DNA from: Methylovulum psychrotolerans
Lineage (GTDB): Bacteria; Pseudomonadota; Gammaproteobacteria; Methylococcales; Methylomonadaceae
NCBI RefSeq assembly: GCF_002923755.1
Contig: NZ_PGFZ01000002.1
Coordinates: 73,704-137,703, forward strand
DNA: 64,000 nucleotides
Reading direction: 5' to 3'
The notes under the pieces were generated by a model. The model was not told where the DNA came from. It did not search any database and saw only the letters and a list, made by a program, of their open reading frames with translations. The position numbers were made by a program, and so were the translations under genes. This document shows positions 46,552-55,032 of the stretch, piece after piece. How positions within the stretch are numbered: position 1 is the stretch's first letter; the number at the start of each line of letters is the position of its first letter.

Positions 46552-47523
46552 CTGGGCGGTATGGACGGGTGCGTCCCAGAGCCGCAGCATTTCGTCATCG
46601 AGCAAAGTTAGGGTGATGGAGCAACCTGCCATGTCTAGGGACGTGGTGTAGTTACCGACTAAGGAACGGACGATGTTGACACCTTGCTGTTGCCAATGTT
46701 CGGCGGCTAAGGCGTAGATCAGATACAACTCCATCAGCGGTGTGGCCCCAAAGCCATTGATGTGCAACAACGCTTGGGCGTTGGCTTGGGGTTTTAAGTC
46801 GTCGTCAATGTGTGCCGCCAGTTGCGCGGTAATCGCGCTGGCGGTAGTCAGCGGTAAGGTGGCGCGGCCATGTTCGCCATGAATGCCGACGCCCATTTCC
46901 ATTTCCTGCTCGCCTAACGTAAAGGTCGGGTTGCCTAGGGCGGGTACGGTGCAACTGCTCAGGGCTACGCCCATAGAGGCGGTGTTTTGGTTGACGCGCT
47001 CGCCCAAGGCTTTGCACGCCGCCAAGTCGGCGCCTTGCTCGGCGGCGGCCCCGACGATTTTTTCCACGATTAAGGTGCCTGCGACACCGCGCCGCCCAGT
47101 GCTTTGGCTTTTGGGTATGGCGACATCATCATTTACCAATACAGTCGCGTTCGGGCTGTCCAGCAGTTCGGCGGCAATTTCAAAATTCATCACGTCACCC
47201 GCGTAATTCTTGACGATAAATAATACCCCGCCGCCCGTGTCGACCGCTTGCGCCGCCGCCAGCATTTGGTCGGGGGTAGGGGAGGTAAAGATTTGCCCAG
47301 GACAGGCGGCATCGAGCATTCCTAAGCCGACCAAGCCGGTATGCAACGGTTCGTGACCGGAGCCGCCGCCGGAGATCAAGGCGACTTTGCCTACCTGCTT
47401 GGGCTGTTTGCGGCGGATAACATAAGGCGGGGCGCTTAATTCGATGATGTCGGCATGTGCCAAGGCAAAGCCGCCGAGGCTTTCGGTAAGCAAGGTGTCG
47501 GTTGCGTTTAGAAATTTCTTCAT
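46534..47523 (-). CDS. dhaK: Dihydroxyacetone kinase substrate-binding subunit DhaK
   Basis: The 329-residue DAK1 protein binds dihydroxyacetone as a hemiaminal on a histidine, seen here in MGVGIHGEHGR. GGGSGHEPLHTG lies near residue 50, and KNYAGDVMNFEIAAEL follows. The product dihydroxyacetone phosphate enters the triose phosphate pool, which the nearby fba and tal genes also use. It is transcribed toward dhaL and is followed upstream by a HAD phosphatase gene on the same strand, with 26 bases between. Confidence 0.92.
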   Translation of the reverse strand: MKKFLNATDTLLTESLGGFALAHADIIELSAPPYVIRRKQPKQVGKVALISGGGSGHEPLHTGLVGLGMLDAACPGQIFTSPTPDQMLAAAQAVDTGGGVLFIVKNYAGDVMNFEIAAELLDSPNATVLVNDDVAIPKSQSTGRRGVAGTLIVEKIVGAAAEQGADLAACKALGERVNQNTASMGVALSSCTVPALGNPTFTLGEQEMEMGVGIHGEHGRATLPLTTASAITAQLAAHIDDDLKPQANAQALLHINGFGATPLMELYLIYALAAEHWQQQGVNIVRSLVGNYTTSLDMAGCSITLTLLDDEMLRLWDAPVHTAQLRWGC

Positions 47524-47549
47524 GGCGGTCGCCTTGGCGAGGTTGGGGG

Positions 47550-48383
47550 TTAAGCGGCTAAGGTTTTTAAGGCCTCGGTGACGGCGCGGATGTCCGCCAT
47601 GACCCAGGTCGGGCCGTAATCTGAGGCTTCCAAGTCGGCTTGGGTCGATACGCCTGTTAAGACCATCAGGCTGCGGATACCCGTCCGCACTGCGCCTAAA
47701 ATGTCGGTTTCCAGGCGGTCGCCTATCGCGACGGTTTCGGCTGGGTCGGTGCCGAGTAAGGCCATGGCTTGTTGATAAATGATCGGTTCCGGTTTACCGA
47801 TGATAGTCGGGCTGACACCGGTCGCCGCTTGCAGGGCGGCCAAAATCGCGCCGTTACCGTGGGTGATGCCGTATTCGGTGGGTAGGGTGGTGTCGGCATT
47901 GGTGCCGATGAATTTAGCCCCGGCACGGATGTTAAGGCTGGCGGTGGCGAGTTTATCCCAACTAAGGGTTTGGTCTTTGCCGCAGACGACAATATCCGCG
48001 CCTTCGCCTGGGGTTTTGGCGCTGTTAAGCTGGTAGAGTCCGGTCAAGGTAAAGCCGCATTGGCGTAGCGGTTCGCTCGCGCCCGCTTCGCCAAGCACGA
48101 AGACGCGGGTAGTGGCAGGGTCTTCATGCTGGCTCAAGTAGAGGGCGGTGGCCATGCCGGAGGTTAAGATTTCATTTTCGGTGACGGTTACGCCCATTTT
48201 CGCCAGTTTGTTAACATATTGGGGCGGGGTCAGGCTGGCGTTGTTGGTGGCAAGAATAAAACGGAAGTTTTGGGCGCGTAGCGTTTGGAAAAAATCCGTC
48301 AGGCCGGGGATGGCTTGGTCGCCGTGCCACAAAACCCCGTCCATGTCAATGATAAGGGCGCGGATATTGATAAAGGGTTCCAT
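47550..48383 (-). CDS. HAD-IIA family sugar/glycerol phosphatase
   Basis: This cytoplasmic phosphatase of about 277 residues, NagD/PGP type, has motif I ALIIDMDGVLWHGD, motif II LATNNAS, the cap domain in the middle, the lysine in IGKPEPIIY and motif III VAIGDRLETDI. The family includes phosphatases for phosphoglycolate, glycerol 3-phosphate and nucleotides. Its position just upstream of dhaK suggests a triose or glycerol phosphate substrate; that is inference. The start is the ATG at 48383 (MEPFINI), with GAGA before it. Confidence 0.85.
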   Translation of the reverse strand: MEPFINIRALIIDMDGVLWHGDQAIPGLTDFFQTLRAQNFRFILATNNASLTPPQYVNKLAKMGVTVTENEILTSGMATALYLSQHEDPATTRVFVLGEAGASEPLRQCGFTLTGLYQLNSAKTPGEGADIVVCGKDQTLSWDKLATASLNIRAGAKFIGTNADTTLPTEYGITHGNGAILAALQAATGVSPTIIGKPEPIIYQQAMALLGTDPAETVAIGDRLETDILGAVRTGIRSLMVLTGVSTQADLEASDYGPTWVMADIRAVTEALKTLAA

Positions 48384-48683
48384 ACAGGGTCTCAAATGAA
48401 AGGGCTTTTAGTTAGCCGCCTAGTATAAAAGGTTTATTGTCAATTGGCATCTTTAAATAGTGCCGAAAAGAGGCGGTTTTCGCAGTGCGGTGGGGGCTTG
48501 GCGTTAGCCGTAGTCCGCTTAACTAGAGTGTTTGCTAGGCGGTCTTAGGCTTACGGGGCTGTTGCTGGGCGGGCGGAAATAAGGAGGTGGAGATATTAAT
48601 TGTAAAATAATGATTTTGTATGATATTTTTATGGGGTCGCGTAAGCGGGCGGCGGCGTTAATTGGGCATTAAGCATTGGGGCA

Positions 48684-48713
48684 TTGACATATATGCCTAT
48701 TCTACTTTACAGT
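48684..48713 (+). promoter_or_regulatory. Likely promoter of hps-phi
   Basis: A perfect -35 hexamer TTGACA (48684-48689) is followed 17-18 bases later by TTACAG/TACAGT (48707-48713) as a weak -10. The region from 48384 to 48775 contains no gene, and the leader is AT-rich. Another promoter closer to the gene cannot be excluded. Confidence 0.45.
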
Positions 48714-48775
48714 TACGTCCGCAAAACAATTATGCAACAAACTATAATTATTAATAACCCTTCGGAGCACATATC

Positions 48776-49423
48776 ATGGCTAGACCATTAATTCAGATGG
48801 CATTGGATTCATTAGATTTCGACGCAACCGTTGCGCTTGCTGAGCAAGTTGCACCACACGTTGACATTTTTGAAATCGGAACTCCATGCATCAAACACAA
48901 CGGCGTTAACCTGGTTAAAGCATTGAGAGCTAAATTCCCAGACAAGCTGATCTTGGTTGACCTTAAAACTATGGACGCTGGCGAATACGAAGCAACGCCA
49001 TTTTATGCTGCTGGCGCAGACATTTGTACAGTTCTGGGTGTTTCCGGTCTGGCAACTTGCATGGGTGTTATCAAAGCGGCTAACGCCTTCGGCGCAGAAG
49101 CCCAAATCGACTTGATCAACGTTGAAGACAAAGTTGCTTGCGCACGCGCAACATTTGAAGCTGGCGCCCACATCATGGGTATCCACACAGGTCTGGACGC
49201 ACAAGCGGCCGGCCACACACCTTTCTCTGACCTGAACGACATCGCCAGATTAGGCTTGAACGTCAGAATTTCAGTTGCTGGCGGTATCAAAGCGGCAACC
49301 GTACAAGACGTTGTCAAATCAGGTGCAAACATCATCGTTGTTGGCGCGGCTATCTATGGCGCTCCATCTCCTGCTGAAGCTGCCCGTGAAATCCGTGAAT
49401 TGGTTGACGCAACTGAGGTATAA
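48776..49423 (+). CDS. hps: 3-Hexulose-6-phosphate synthase
   Basis: This is the key formaldehyde-fixing enzyme of the RuMP pathway: formaldehyde plus ribulose 5-phosphate gives D-arabino-3-hexulose 6-phosphate. The 215-residue product is an orotidine-decarboxylase-like barrel. The active-site pattern is Asp62-x-Lys64-Thr-x-Asp67 (LVDLKTMDAGEYEA), with FEIGTPCIKHNG before it and SVAGGIKAAT, IIVVGAAIYGA after it. Codon use looks strongly biased (repeated GCT, GGC, AAC, GTT), fitting very high expression. It lies 2 bases before phi, with which it forms an operon. Confidence 0.96.
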   Translation: MARPLIQMALDSLDFDATVALAEQVAPHVDIFEIGTPCIKHNGVNLVKALRAKFPDKLILVDLKTMDAGEYEATPFYAAGADICTVLGVSGLATCMGVIKAANAFGAEAQIDLINVEDKVACARATFEAGAHIMGIHTGLDAQAAGHTPFSDLNDIARLGLNVRISVAGGIKAATVQDVVKSGANIIVVGAAIYGAPSPAEAAREIRELVDATEV

Positions 49424-49425
49424 GA

Positions 49426-49959
49426 ATGCACCAGCAACTTGTCATAGAAAAGATTTCAAGCATTCTTGAAGCCACAGACGGCACATACGATGTAAAGTTG
49501 ACTCAATTGCTCGACAGCGCCAAACGCATTTTTATCGCGGGTGCCGGCCGCTCCAAGCTTGTCGGTAATTTCTTTGCTATGAGATTGGTGCATGGTGGTT
49601 ACGATGTAAGCGTCGTAGGTGAGATTGTCACACCGAGCATAAAAGCCGGTGATTTGTTGATCATTATCTCCGGTTCTGGGGAAACTGAGCAATTAGTGGC
49701 ATTTACTAAAAGTGCTAAAAAGATAGGCGCTAACATCGTGTTGATTTCCGCTAAGGATTCATCAACTATCGGTGATATGGCGGATGCAGTGTTTCAAATT
49801 GGCCGTGCCGAGCAATACGGAAAAGTGTTTGGTATGCCAATGGGTACTGTGTTTGAACTGTCCACTTTATTATTTTTAGAATCGACTGTATCCCATATCA
49901 TTCATGAAAAAGGAATTCCTGAAGAGATTATGAGAGAAAGGCACGCTAACTTAGAATAA
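49426..49959 (+). CDS. phi: 6-Phospho-3-hexuloisomerase
   Basis: The enzyme turns the HPS product into fructose 6-phosphate. The 177-residue SIS-domain protein has IFIAGAGRSKLVGNFFAMRL (residues 35-54) and the phosphosugar loop IISGSGETEQLV, then VLISAKDSSTI and GMPMGTVFEL. In some methylotrophs hps and phi are fused; here they are separate and adjacent. A strong hairpin with a T-run follows it. Confidence 0.95.
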   Translation: MHQQLVIEKISSILEATDGTYDVKLTQLLDSAKRIFIAGAGRSKLVGNFFAMRLVHGGYDVSVVGEIVTPSIKAGDLLIIISGSGETEQLVAFTKSAKKIGANIVLISAKDSSTIGDMADAVFQIGRAEQYGKVFGMPMGTVFELSTLLFLESTVSHIIHEKGIPEEIMRERHANLE

Positions 49960-49965
49960 TGCCAA

Positions 49966-49998
49966 GGGAACGGGTTAGTTATACCCGTTCCCGTTTTA
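49966..49998 (+). terminator. Terminator between phi and tkt
   Basis: GGGAACGGGT, a short loop, ACCCGTTCCC, then GTTTTATTT. It closes the hps-phi unit or limits read-through into tkt, so the enzymes of the cluster need not be made in equal amounts. Confidence 0.82.
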
Positions 49999-50085
49999 TT
50001 TGCATAATAACAAAATAATTTTCCTGGCAAGGCCTTGTTATGGCTGTTGTCACTGATAAGTAATTTAAATAGTAAGGAGAACAAT

Positions 50086-52080
50086 ATGACTTCGCGCCGA
50101 GAATTAGCGAACGCCATACGCGCTTTGAGCATGGATGCTGTACAAAAAGCAAACTCTGGTCACCCAGGGGCACCAATGGGCATGGCGGATATCGCCGAAG
50201 TTCTCTGGAATGACTTCATGACCCATAATCCGACCAACCCAAAATGGTCGAATCGTGATCGTTTTGTTCTCTCAAATGGTCATGGCTCAATGCTGATCTA
50301 CTCCCTGTTGCATCTGACAGGTTATGATCTGCCGATTGACGAGCTGAAAAGATTCCGTCAGTTGCATTCTAAAACCCCCGGACACCCAGAATACGGTTAC
50401 GCGCCTGGCATAGAAACCACCACTGGGCCATTAGGCCAAGGTATTACTAATGCTGTCGGTATGGCGATTGCCGAAAAAGCTCTGGCCGCGCAATTTAACC
50501 GTGACGGGCATACTGTCGTTGATCACAACACCTACGTCTTTTTAGGTGACGGCTGTCTGATGGAAGGCATTTCCCATGAAGCCTGTTCGTTAGCCGGTAC
50601 TTTAGGTTTGGGCAAACTGGTGGCGTTTTGGGATGACAACGGCATTTCTATCGACGGTCATGTTGATGGATGGTTTACGGATAATACCCCACAACGTTTC
50701 GAGGCTTATGGCTGGCATGTGATTGCCGATGTCGACGGCCACGATTCTGATGCTCTCTACAAAGCGATTGAGTTGGCAAAAGCTGTTACCGGCAAACCGA
50801 CCTTAATTTGCTGCAAAACCACTATCGGTTTTGGTTCGCCCAATAAATCCGGTTCCCATGCTTGCCACGGCGCACCGTTAGGTGATGCCGAAATCAATCT
50901 GACTAAGGCGGCATTAGGTTGGGATTACGGTGCTTTTGAAGTGCCTGAACACGTTTATGCCGGCTGGGATGCCAAAGAAAAAGGTGCGCACGCCGAACAG
51001 GCGTGGAATGAAAAATTCCAAGCGTATCAAGCGGAATATCCTGAGTTGGCGGCGGAATACCAACGCCGTATGGCAGGTGATTTGCCGACAGATTGGGCTG
51101 AAGGCGCGGACGCGTTTGTCAGTGCCGTGAACGCTGAAGCCAAAACCACTGCTACCCGTTTATCCTCTTTAGCGTCTATCGAAGGTTACGCGAAATTATT
51201 GCCGGAAATTTTTGGCGGTTCTGCTGACTTAGGTTGCTCTAACATGACGGAGTGGACAGGTTATAAGCCTATGCGGGCCGATAAGCCCAATGCCAACTAT
51301 GTCAATTACGGTGTCCGTGAGTTCGGGATGTCCGCGATTATGAACGGCGTGGCCTTACACGGCGGTTTGGTGCCTTTCGGTGCGACCTTCCTGATGTTCT
51401 CTGAGTATGCGCGTAACGCGGTCAGAATGGCTTCTTTAATGAAAATCCGTTCTATCTTCGTTTACACCCACGACTCTATCGGTTTAGGTGAAGACGGCCC
51501 GACCCACCAGCCTGTCGAACAAACGGCGACCCTGCGGTTAATTCCGGGTATGCACGTTTGGCGTACTTGTGACGCAGTCGAAACCGCTGTCGCTTGGCGT
51601 GCCGCGATTGAACGTAAAGACGGCCCTTCGGTACTGGTGTTTTCACGCCAAAACTTGCCGCATGTTCCGCGTACTGATGCACAAATTAGTGCCATCACCC
51701 GTGGCGGGTATATCTTGGTTGATAGCGAAGGTACACCTGACGCGATTATTATCGCGACCGGTTCAGAAGTTGAGCTGGCTGTGAAGGCGGCGGAACAGTT
51801 AAAAGCCTCAGGTAAGAACATCCGTGTCGTTTCCATGCCATCGACCAACATTTTTGATGCCCAAGATGCGGCTTATAAAGAGTCCGTATTGCCTTCTTCT
51901 GTAACCCAACGCGTTGCCGTTGAAGCAGGCGTGACCGATGGTTGGTGGAAGTATGTCGGCACCAATGGAAGAATTGTCGGTATTGATCATTTCGGTGAAT
52001 CAGCACCCGCAGGGCAACTGTTTAAAGAGTTCGGTTTTACTGTTGAAAATGTAGTTCTAAATGTAGAAGCGGTACTTTAA
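50086..52080 (+). CDS. tkt: Transketolase
   Basis: This thiamine-diphosphate enzyme rearranges sugar phosphates to regenerate ribulose 5-phosphate in the RuMP cycle. It has 664 residues from the ATG at 50086, preceded by TAAGGAGAACAAT; the longer frame from 50035 is not needed. Motifs: His26 in [33 protein letters not shown], the cofactor motif GDGCLMEG...DDNGISIDG, and [16 protein letters not shown] in the second domain. It is the first gene of a unit that continues into the two repeat-protein genes. Confidence 0.96.
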   Translation: MTSRRELANAIRALSMDAVQKANSGHPGAPMGMADIAEVLWNDFMTHNPTNPKWSNRDRFVLSNGHGSMLIYSLLHLTGYDLPIDELKRFRQLHSKTPGHPEYGYAPGIETTTGPLGQGITNAVGMAIAEKALAAQFNRDGHTVVDHNTYVFLGDGCLMEGISHEACSLAGTLGLGKLVAFWDDNGISIDGHVDGWFTDNTPQRFEAYGWHVIADVDGHDSDALYKAIELAKAVTGKPTLICCKTTIGFGSPNKSGSHACHGAPLGDAEINLTKAALGWDYGAFEVPEHVYAGWDAKEKGAHAEQAWNEKFQAYQAEYPELAAEYQRRMAGDLPTDWAEGADAFVSAVNAEAKTTATRLSSLASIEGYAKLLPEIFGGSADLGCSNMTEWTGYKPMRADKPNANYVNYGVREFGMSAIMNGVALHGGLVPFGATFLMFSEYARNAVRMASLMKIRSIFVYTHDSIGLGEDGPTHQPVEQTATLRLIPGMHVWRTCDAVETAVAWRAAIERKDGPSVLVFSRQNLPHVPRTDAQISAITRGGYILVDSEGTPDAIIIATGSEVELAVKAAEQLKASGKNIRVVSMPSTNIFDAQDAAYKESVLPSSVTQRVAVEAGVTDGWWKYVGTNGRIVGIDHFGESAPAGQLFKEFGFTVENVVLNVEAVL

Positions 52081-52168
52081 AACTAAAATTAAGCCGTTGC
52101 CGCAGCACCGGGCAACAAGCAGCTTGGTGTTGGCAATGGCTTTTAGACTATTTGCATAGCTTACTCAT

Positions 52169-52224
52169 GGAGGGTAAGCCCTAAGTAAGATAAATGGCTA
52201 TTTATCCTCCTTAGGCCCACCCTC
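52169..52224 (+). promoter_or_regulatory. Long intercistronic stem-loop between tkt and the repeat genes
   Basis: An inner perfect hairpin (GATAAAT, loop GGCT, ATTTATC, 52188-52205) sits inside an outer imperfect stem of GGAGGGTAAGCCCTAAG (52169) with CTTAGGCCCACCCTC (52210). There is no terminal T-run, so it is better read as an mRNA-processing or attenuation element than as a full terminator. Confidence 0.55.
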
Positions 52225-52252
52225 TATTTCTTCCGACTTAAAGGTGAACAAC

Positions 52253-52945
52253 GTGAAAAAAAATAATCTTATAAATGGTTTGTTTGCGACCTTATTGATT
52301 GCTAGTCCGCTAGCAGGTGCAGATCAGAAATACCCTGCGGCAGACTTCCAACCACAAGTCGTTTTTCAAGATAACGATTTGATAGCCAAAAGTGGTTCAG
52401 CCAGCAAACCTGCGGCAAAAGTTGCAGAGGCTTCTGCCAGCAATGAAGTGGATGCGAAATATCCGGCCGCCAACTTTCAGCCACAAGTTGTCTATAGTGA
52501 CCCTAACTATAAACCCGGTGCCGTTGCACCTGCTAAGGCCAGTAAATCAGAAAGCGTCAGCGAAAGTGCTGCTGTAGAGACCCCAATTGAAAGCACCAGC
52601 GTCGCTGCTGCCGCTAAAGAAGAGTCACAATCCACTTACTTGATCGGCCTGATTGCTTTAGGCTTGGTCGGCGGCTTCCTGTTTAAAGGCCAAACCAAAT
52701 GCAGCGGTAAAAAAGCGGCGGCTAGCCCTGCTCCTGCTCCCGTCGCTAAAGGCGGTTTGACAGGCGTATCCAGATACTTAAATAAAGTGTCCGGTACTGG
52801 CGTTTCCAGATACTTGGAAAAACAAGTTAAAGCCGCGCCTTCTACAGGTGTTGCCAAATATCTTGCCAAACAAGTGACTGTCGCCAAATCAACAGCGGCA
52901 GGTGCGGCGACTGGCGTTGAAAAATACATGCGTAACCGGGGATAA
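52253..52945 (+). CDS. Membrane-anchored TGV-repeat protein 1 (unknown)
   Basis: The product of about 230 residues starts at the GTG at 52253, seven bases after AAAGGTGA; another in-frame GTG lies at 52244. A signal peptide (GLFATLLIASPLAGA) is followed by two copies of K-Y-P-A-A-[DN]-F-Q-P-Q-V-V-[FY] (near residues 23 and 66) and a Ser/Ala-rich linker. A membrane helix follows (YLIGLIALGLVGGFLF, near residues 132-148). The tail carries four repeats: LTGVSRYLNK, TGVSRYLEKQ, TGVAKYLAKQ and TGVEKYMRNRG at the very end. The predicted topology puts the first repeats in the periplasm and the TGV tail in the cytoplasm. It lies between tkt and TGV-repeat protein 2, 3 bases from the latter. No family recognised. 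Confidence 0.85.
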   Translation: MKKNNLINGLFATLLIASPLAGADQKYPAADFQPQVVFQDNDLIAKSGSASKPAAKVAEASASNEVDAKYPAANFQPQVVYSDPNYKPGAVAPAKASKSESVSESAAVETPIESTSVAAAAKEESQSTYLIGLIALGLVGGFLFKGQTKCSGKKAAASPAPAPVAKGGLTGVSRYLNKVSGTGVSRYLEKQVKAAPSTGVAKYLAKQVTVAKSTAAGAATGVEKYMRNRG

Positions 52946-52948
52946 GCA

Positions 52949-53764
52949 ATGAACCAAAATTACTTGAGTGGATTTTTTTTCCCCGCTGTGGCTGGCTTAT
53001 TCTTTTTTATGAAACGGCACGATGATGAAGGGACGCATGTGGAAACTCACATTGCTGCGCCTGTCTATGCTGCCGATGCAAGTGGTCTGACTGGCGTTGC
53101 GAGATATTTGGAAAGCCAAAGACGGCTTTTAGAGGCGGATAAAGAAGAAGCGGAGTCACTCGAAGAACAAAGAAATACTCAAGTGATTACGGGCGTGGCT
53201 AAATATTTAGAAAAAGCCCAACAAACGCCTGTTAGCGGTGTTACCCGCTACATGCTGAAAAAGTCACTGGCGGAAAAAAACGCCCCAAAGCCAGCCGCTA
53301 AACTGCAATTGACCGGTGTTGCCAAATATTTAAGCAACCAAAAAGACGCACCTGTGTTGAGCGGCGTGGCAAAGTATCTGAAAAAACAAGAGAGCCTGCC
53401 GCCCGCAACGAAAGTCGCTAAGTATATGGCCAAACAAGCCTTGGCAGCGAAACAGGCAAAACCAGCCGTTATTCATATTGAACTAACGGGCGTGGAAAAG
53501 TATCTTAAGCAACAGGAAGATCTGCCGCAATTGAGTAAGGTCGCTAAGTACATGAGAAAGCAGGCGTTGCTGGCTAAATTAGAAAAGCCTGCCGCCGTGG
53601 CAAAACCTAAATTGACAGGCGTTGCCAAATACTTACAAAACCAGGACAGTCTGCCTAAAATTAGCCGTGTAACTAAATACATGGCAAGACAAGCATTGGC
53701 AAACAAAAATAAAATTGAAATGATTGAAACAGGTGTCGATAAATATATGAGGAATCGTGCCTAG
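52949..53764 (+). CDS. Membrane-anchored TGV-repeat protein 2 (unknown)
   Basis: The 271-residue product has an N-terminal hydrophobic anchor (YLSGFFFPAVAGLFFFM) followed by basic KRH, which favours a cytoplasmic body. Eleven copies of [TS]-x-V-x-[KR]-Y-[LM] fill the rest. From about residue 100 they alternate: a TGV or SGV unit ending YLxxQ (TGVAKYLSNQ, TGVEKYLKQQ, TGVAKYLQNQ), then a KV or RV unit ending YMxxQAL (TKVAKYMAKQALAAK, SKVAKYMRKQALLAK, SRVTKYMARQALANK). The linkers are charged and proline-containing. It ends TGVDKYMRNRA, nearly the end of protein 1. It is strongly basic. Probably co-transcribed with tkt and protein 1. Function unknown; scaffold or anchor for enzymes is inferred from context. 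Confidence 0.87.
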   Translation: MNQNYLSGFFFPAVAGLFFFMKRHDDEGTHVETHIAAPVYAADASGLTGVARYLESQRRLLEADKEEAESLEEQRNTQVITGVAKYLEKAQQTPVSGVTRYMLKKSLAEKNAPKPAAKLQLTGVAKYLSNQKDAPVLSGVAKYLKKQESLPPATKVAKYMAKQALAAKQAKPAVIHIELTGVEKYLKQQEDLPQLSKVAKYMRKQALLAKLEKPAAVAKPKLTGVAKYLQNQDSLPKISRVTKYMARQALANKNKIEMIETGVDKYMRNRA

Positions 53765-53798
53765 TTTTTAACTTTCAGATGATTGATGTGTGGAATAG

Positions 53799-53825
53799 AC
53801 AAACAGCATCTTAGGTGCTGTTTGT
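53799..53825 (+). terminator. Terminator-like hairpin after the repeat genes
   Basis: ACAAACAGCATC, loop TTA, GGTGCTGTTTGT with one mismatch, followed by TGTTTGT. The T-run is weak, so termination is likely but may be partial. tal begins 120 bases further on and may have its own promoter. Confidence 0.6.
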
Positions 53826-53944
53826 TGTTTGTGGCGTTGTGAATTCTAGCCCGCCCCCCAGTAGCTGGCATAACGCTTTAAAATACAGACGCTTTCCCAT
53901 CCGGCTATTTAAAAAATTTTTACTATTATAAGAAGGCACTATTT

Positions 53945-54940
53945 ATGGCAAAAAATTTACTTGAGCAACTTAGAGAGTTCACTGTTATTGTCGCAGATAC
54001 TGGAGACATTCAAGCGATTGAAACAGTTAAACCTCAAGATGCGACAACTAACCCCTCTTTGATCACTGCGGCGGCACAAATGCCACAATATCAAGGCATT
54101 GTTGACGATACCCTGACAGGTGCAAGAGCAACTTTAGGTGCGGATGCCACTTCCGCTCAAGTCGTTTCTTTGGCGTTTGACCGTTTGGCTGTTTCTTTTG
54201 GTCTGAAAATCTTGGAAATTATTCCTGGCCGGGTTTCTACCGAAGTTGACGCACGTCTGTCTTTCGACACGGATGCAACTATTGCTAAAGGCCGTGAACT
54301 GATCGCCCAATACGAAGCGGCGGGCATTGCGCGTGAGCGTATTTTGATTAAAATAGCGTCAACTTGGGAAGGTATCCAAGCCGCCGCCGTTTTAGAAAAA
54401 GAAGGCATCCATTGTAACCTGACCTTGTTGTTCGGTCTGCACCAAGCGGTTGCTTGTGCCGAAAACGGTATCACCTTGATCTCGCCTTTCGTAGGCCGTA
54501 TCCTTGACTGGTACAAAAAAGACACAGGCCGTGATTCTTACCCTGCGGCGGAAGATCCAGGCGTATTGTCGGTCACTGAAATCTATAACTACTACAAAAA
54601 GTTCGGTTACAAAACTGAAGTTATGGGCGCAAGCTTCCGTAACATCGGCGAAATCACCGAATTGGCCGGTTCTGACTTGTTGACTATCGCCCCTTCTTTG
54701 TTGGCTGAATTGCAAGCGACTGAAGGCGAACTGCCACGCAAATTAGACCCAGCGCACGCGGCGACCTTGTCTATCGAAAAAATCAATGTCACTAAAGAGC
54801 TGTTTGATACCATGCACGCTGCAAACCGTATGGCGACTGACAAGCTGGCAGAAGGCATCAACGGCTTTACCGTTGCCTTAGAAGCTTTAGAAAAACTGTT
54901 GGCTGAGCGCTTGGCAACATTAGAAGAAGTGGCTGCCTAA
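53945..54940 (+). CDS. tal: Transaldolase
   Basis: This 331-residue class I aldolase-like enzyme is of the TalB type. It transfers dihydroxyacetone units between sugar phosphates to regenerate the formaldehyde acceptor. Motifs: [18 protein letters not shown] near the start, the Schiff-base lysine at Lys136 in [16 protein letters not shown], and [16 protein letters not shown]. In place of the E. coli ending it has a slightly longer tail ([18 protein letters not shown]). AGAAGG lies 9 bases before the ATG. Confidence 0.95.
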   Translation: MAKNLLEQLREFTVIVADTGDIQAIETVKPQDATTNPSLITAAAQMPQYQGIVDDTLTGARATLGADATSAQVVSLAFDRLAVSFGLKILEIIPGRVSTEVDARLSFDTDATIAKGRELIAQYEAAGIARERILIKIASTWEGIQAAAVLEKEGIHCNLTLLFGLHQAVACAENGITLISPFVGRILDWYKKDTGRDSYPAAEDPGVLSVTEIYNYYKKFGYKTEVMGASFRNIGEITELAGSDLLTIAPSLLAELQATEGELPRKLDPAHAATLSIEKINVTKELFDTMHAANRMATDKLAEGINGFTVALEALEKLLAERLATLEEVAA

Positions 54941-54954
54941 GTATTCACTGCGTA

Positions 54955-54996
54955 GGTCGTTTATGCGCTATCGGCGATAAGCGGCCTAGATTTTTT
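54955..54996 (+). terminator. Terminator-like hairpin after tal
   Basis: TAGGTCGTTTAT pairs with ATAAGCGGCCTA, including two G-U pairs, and is followed by GATTTTTT. It lies between tal and fba and would uncouple them. Confidence 0.6.
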
Positions 54997-55032
54997 CGGG
55001 CTTATTTATCAAAATTTAGGACTCTTACTTCA

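Noticed and set aside
53865-53944. Possible sigma-54 promoter before tal (TGGCAT-like element)
   Set aside because: The required GC at -12 with correct spacing is missing.
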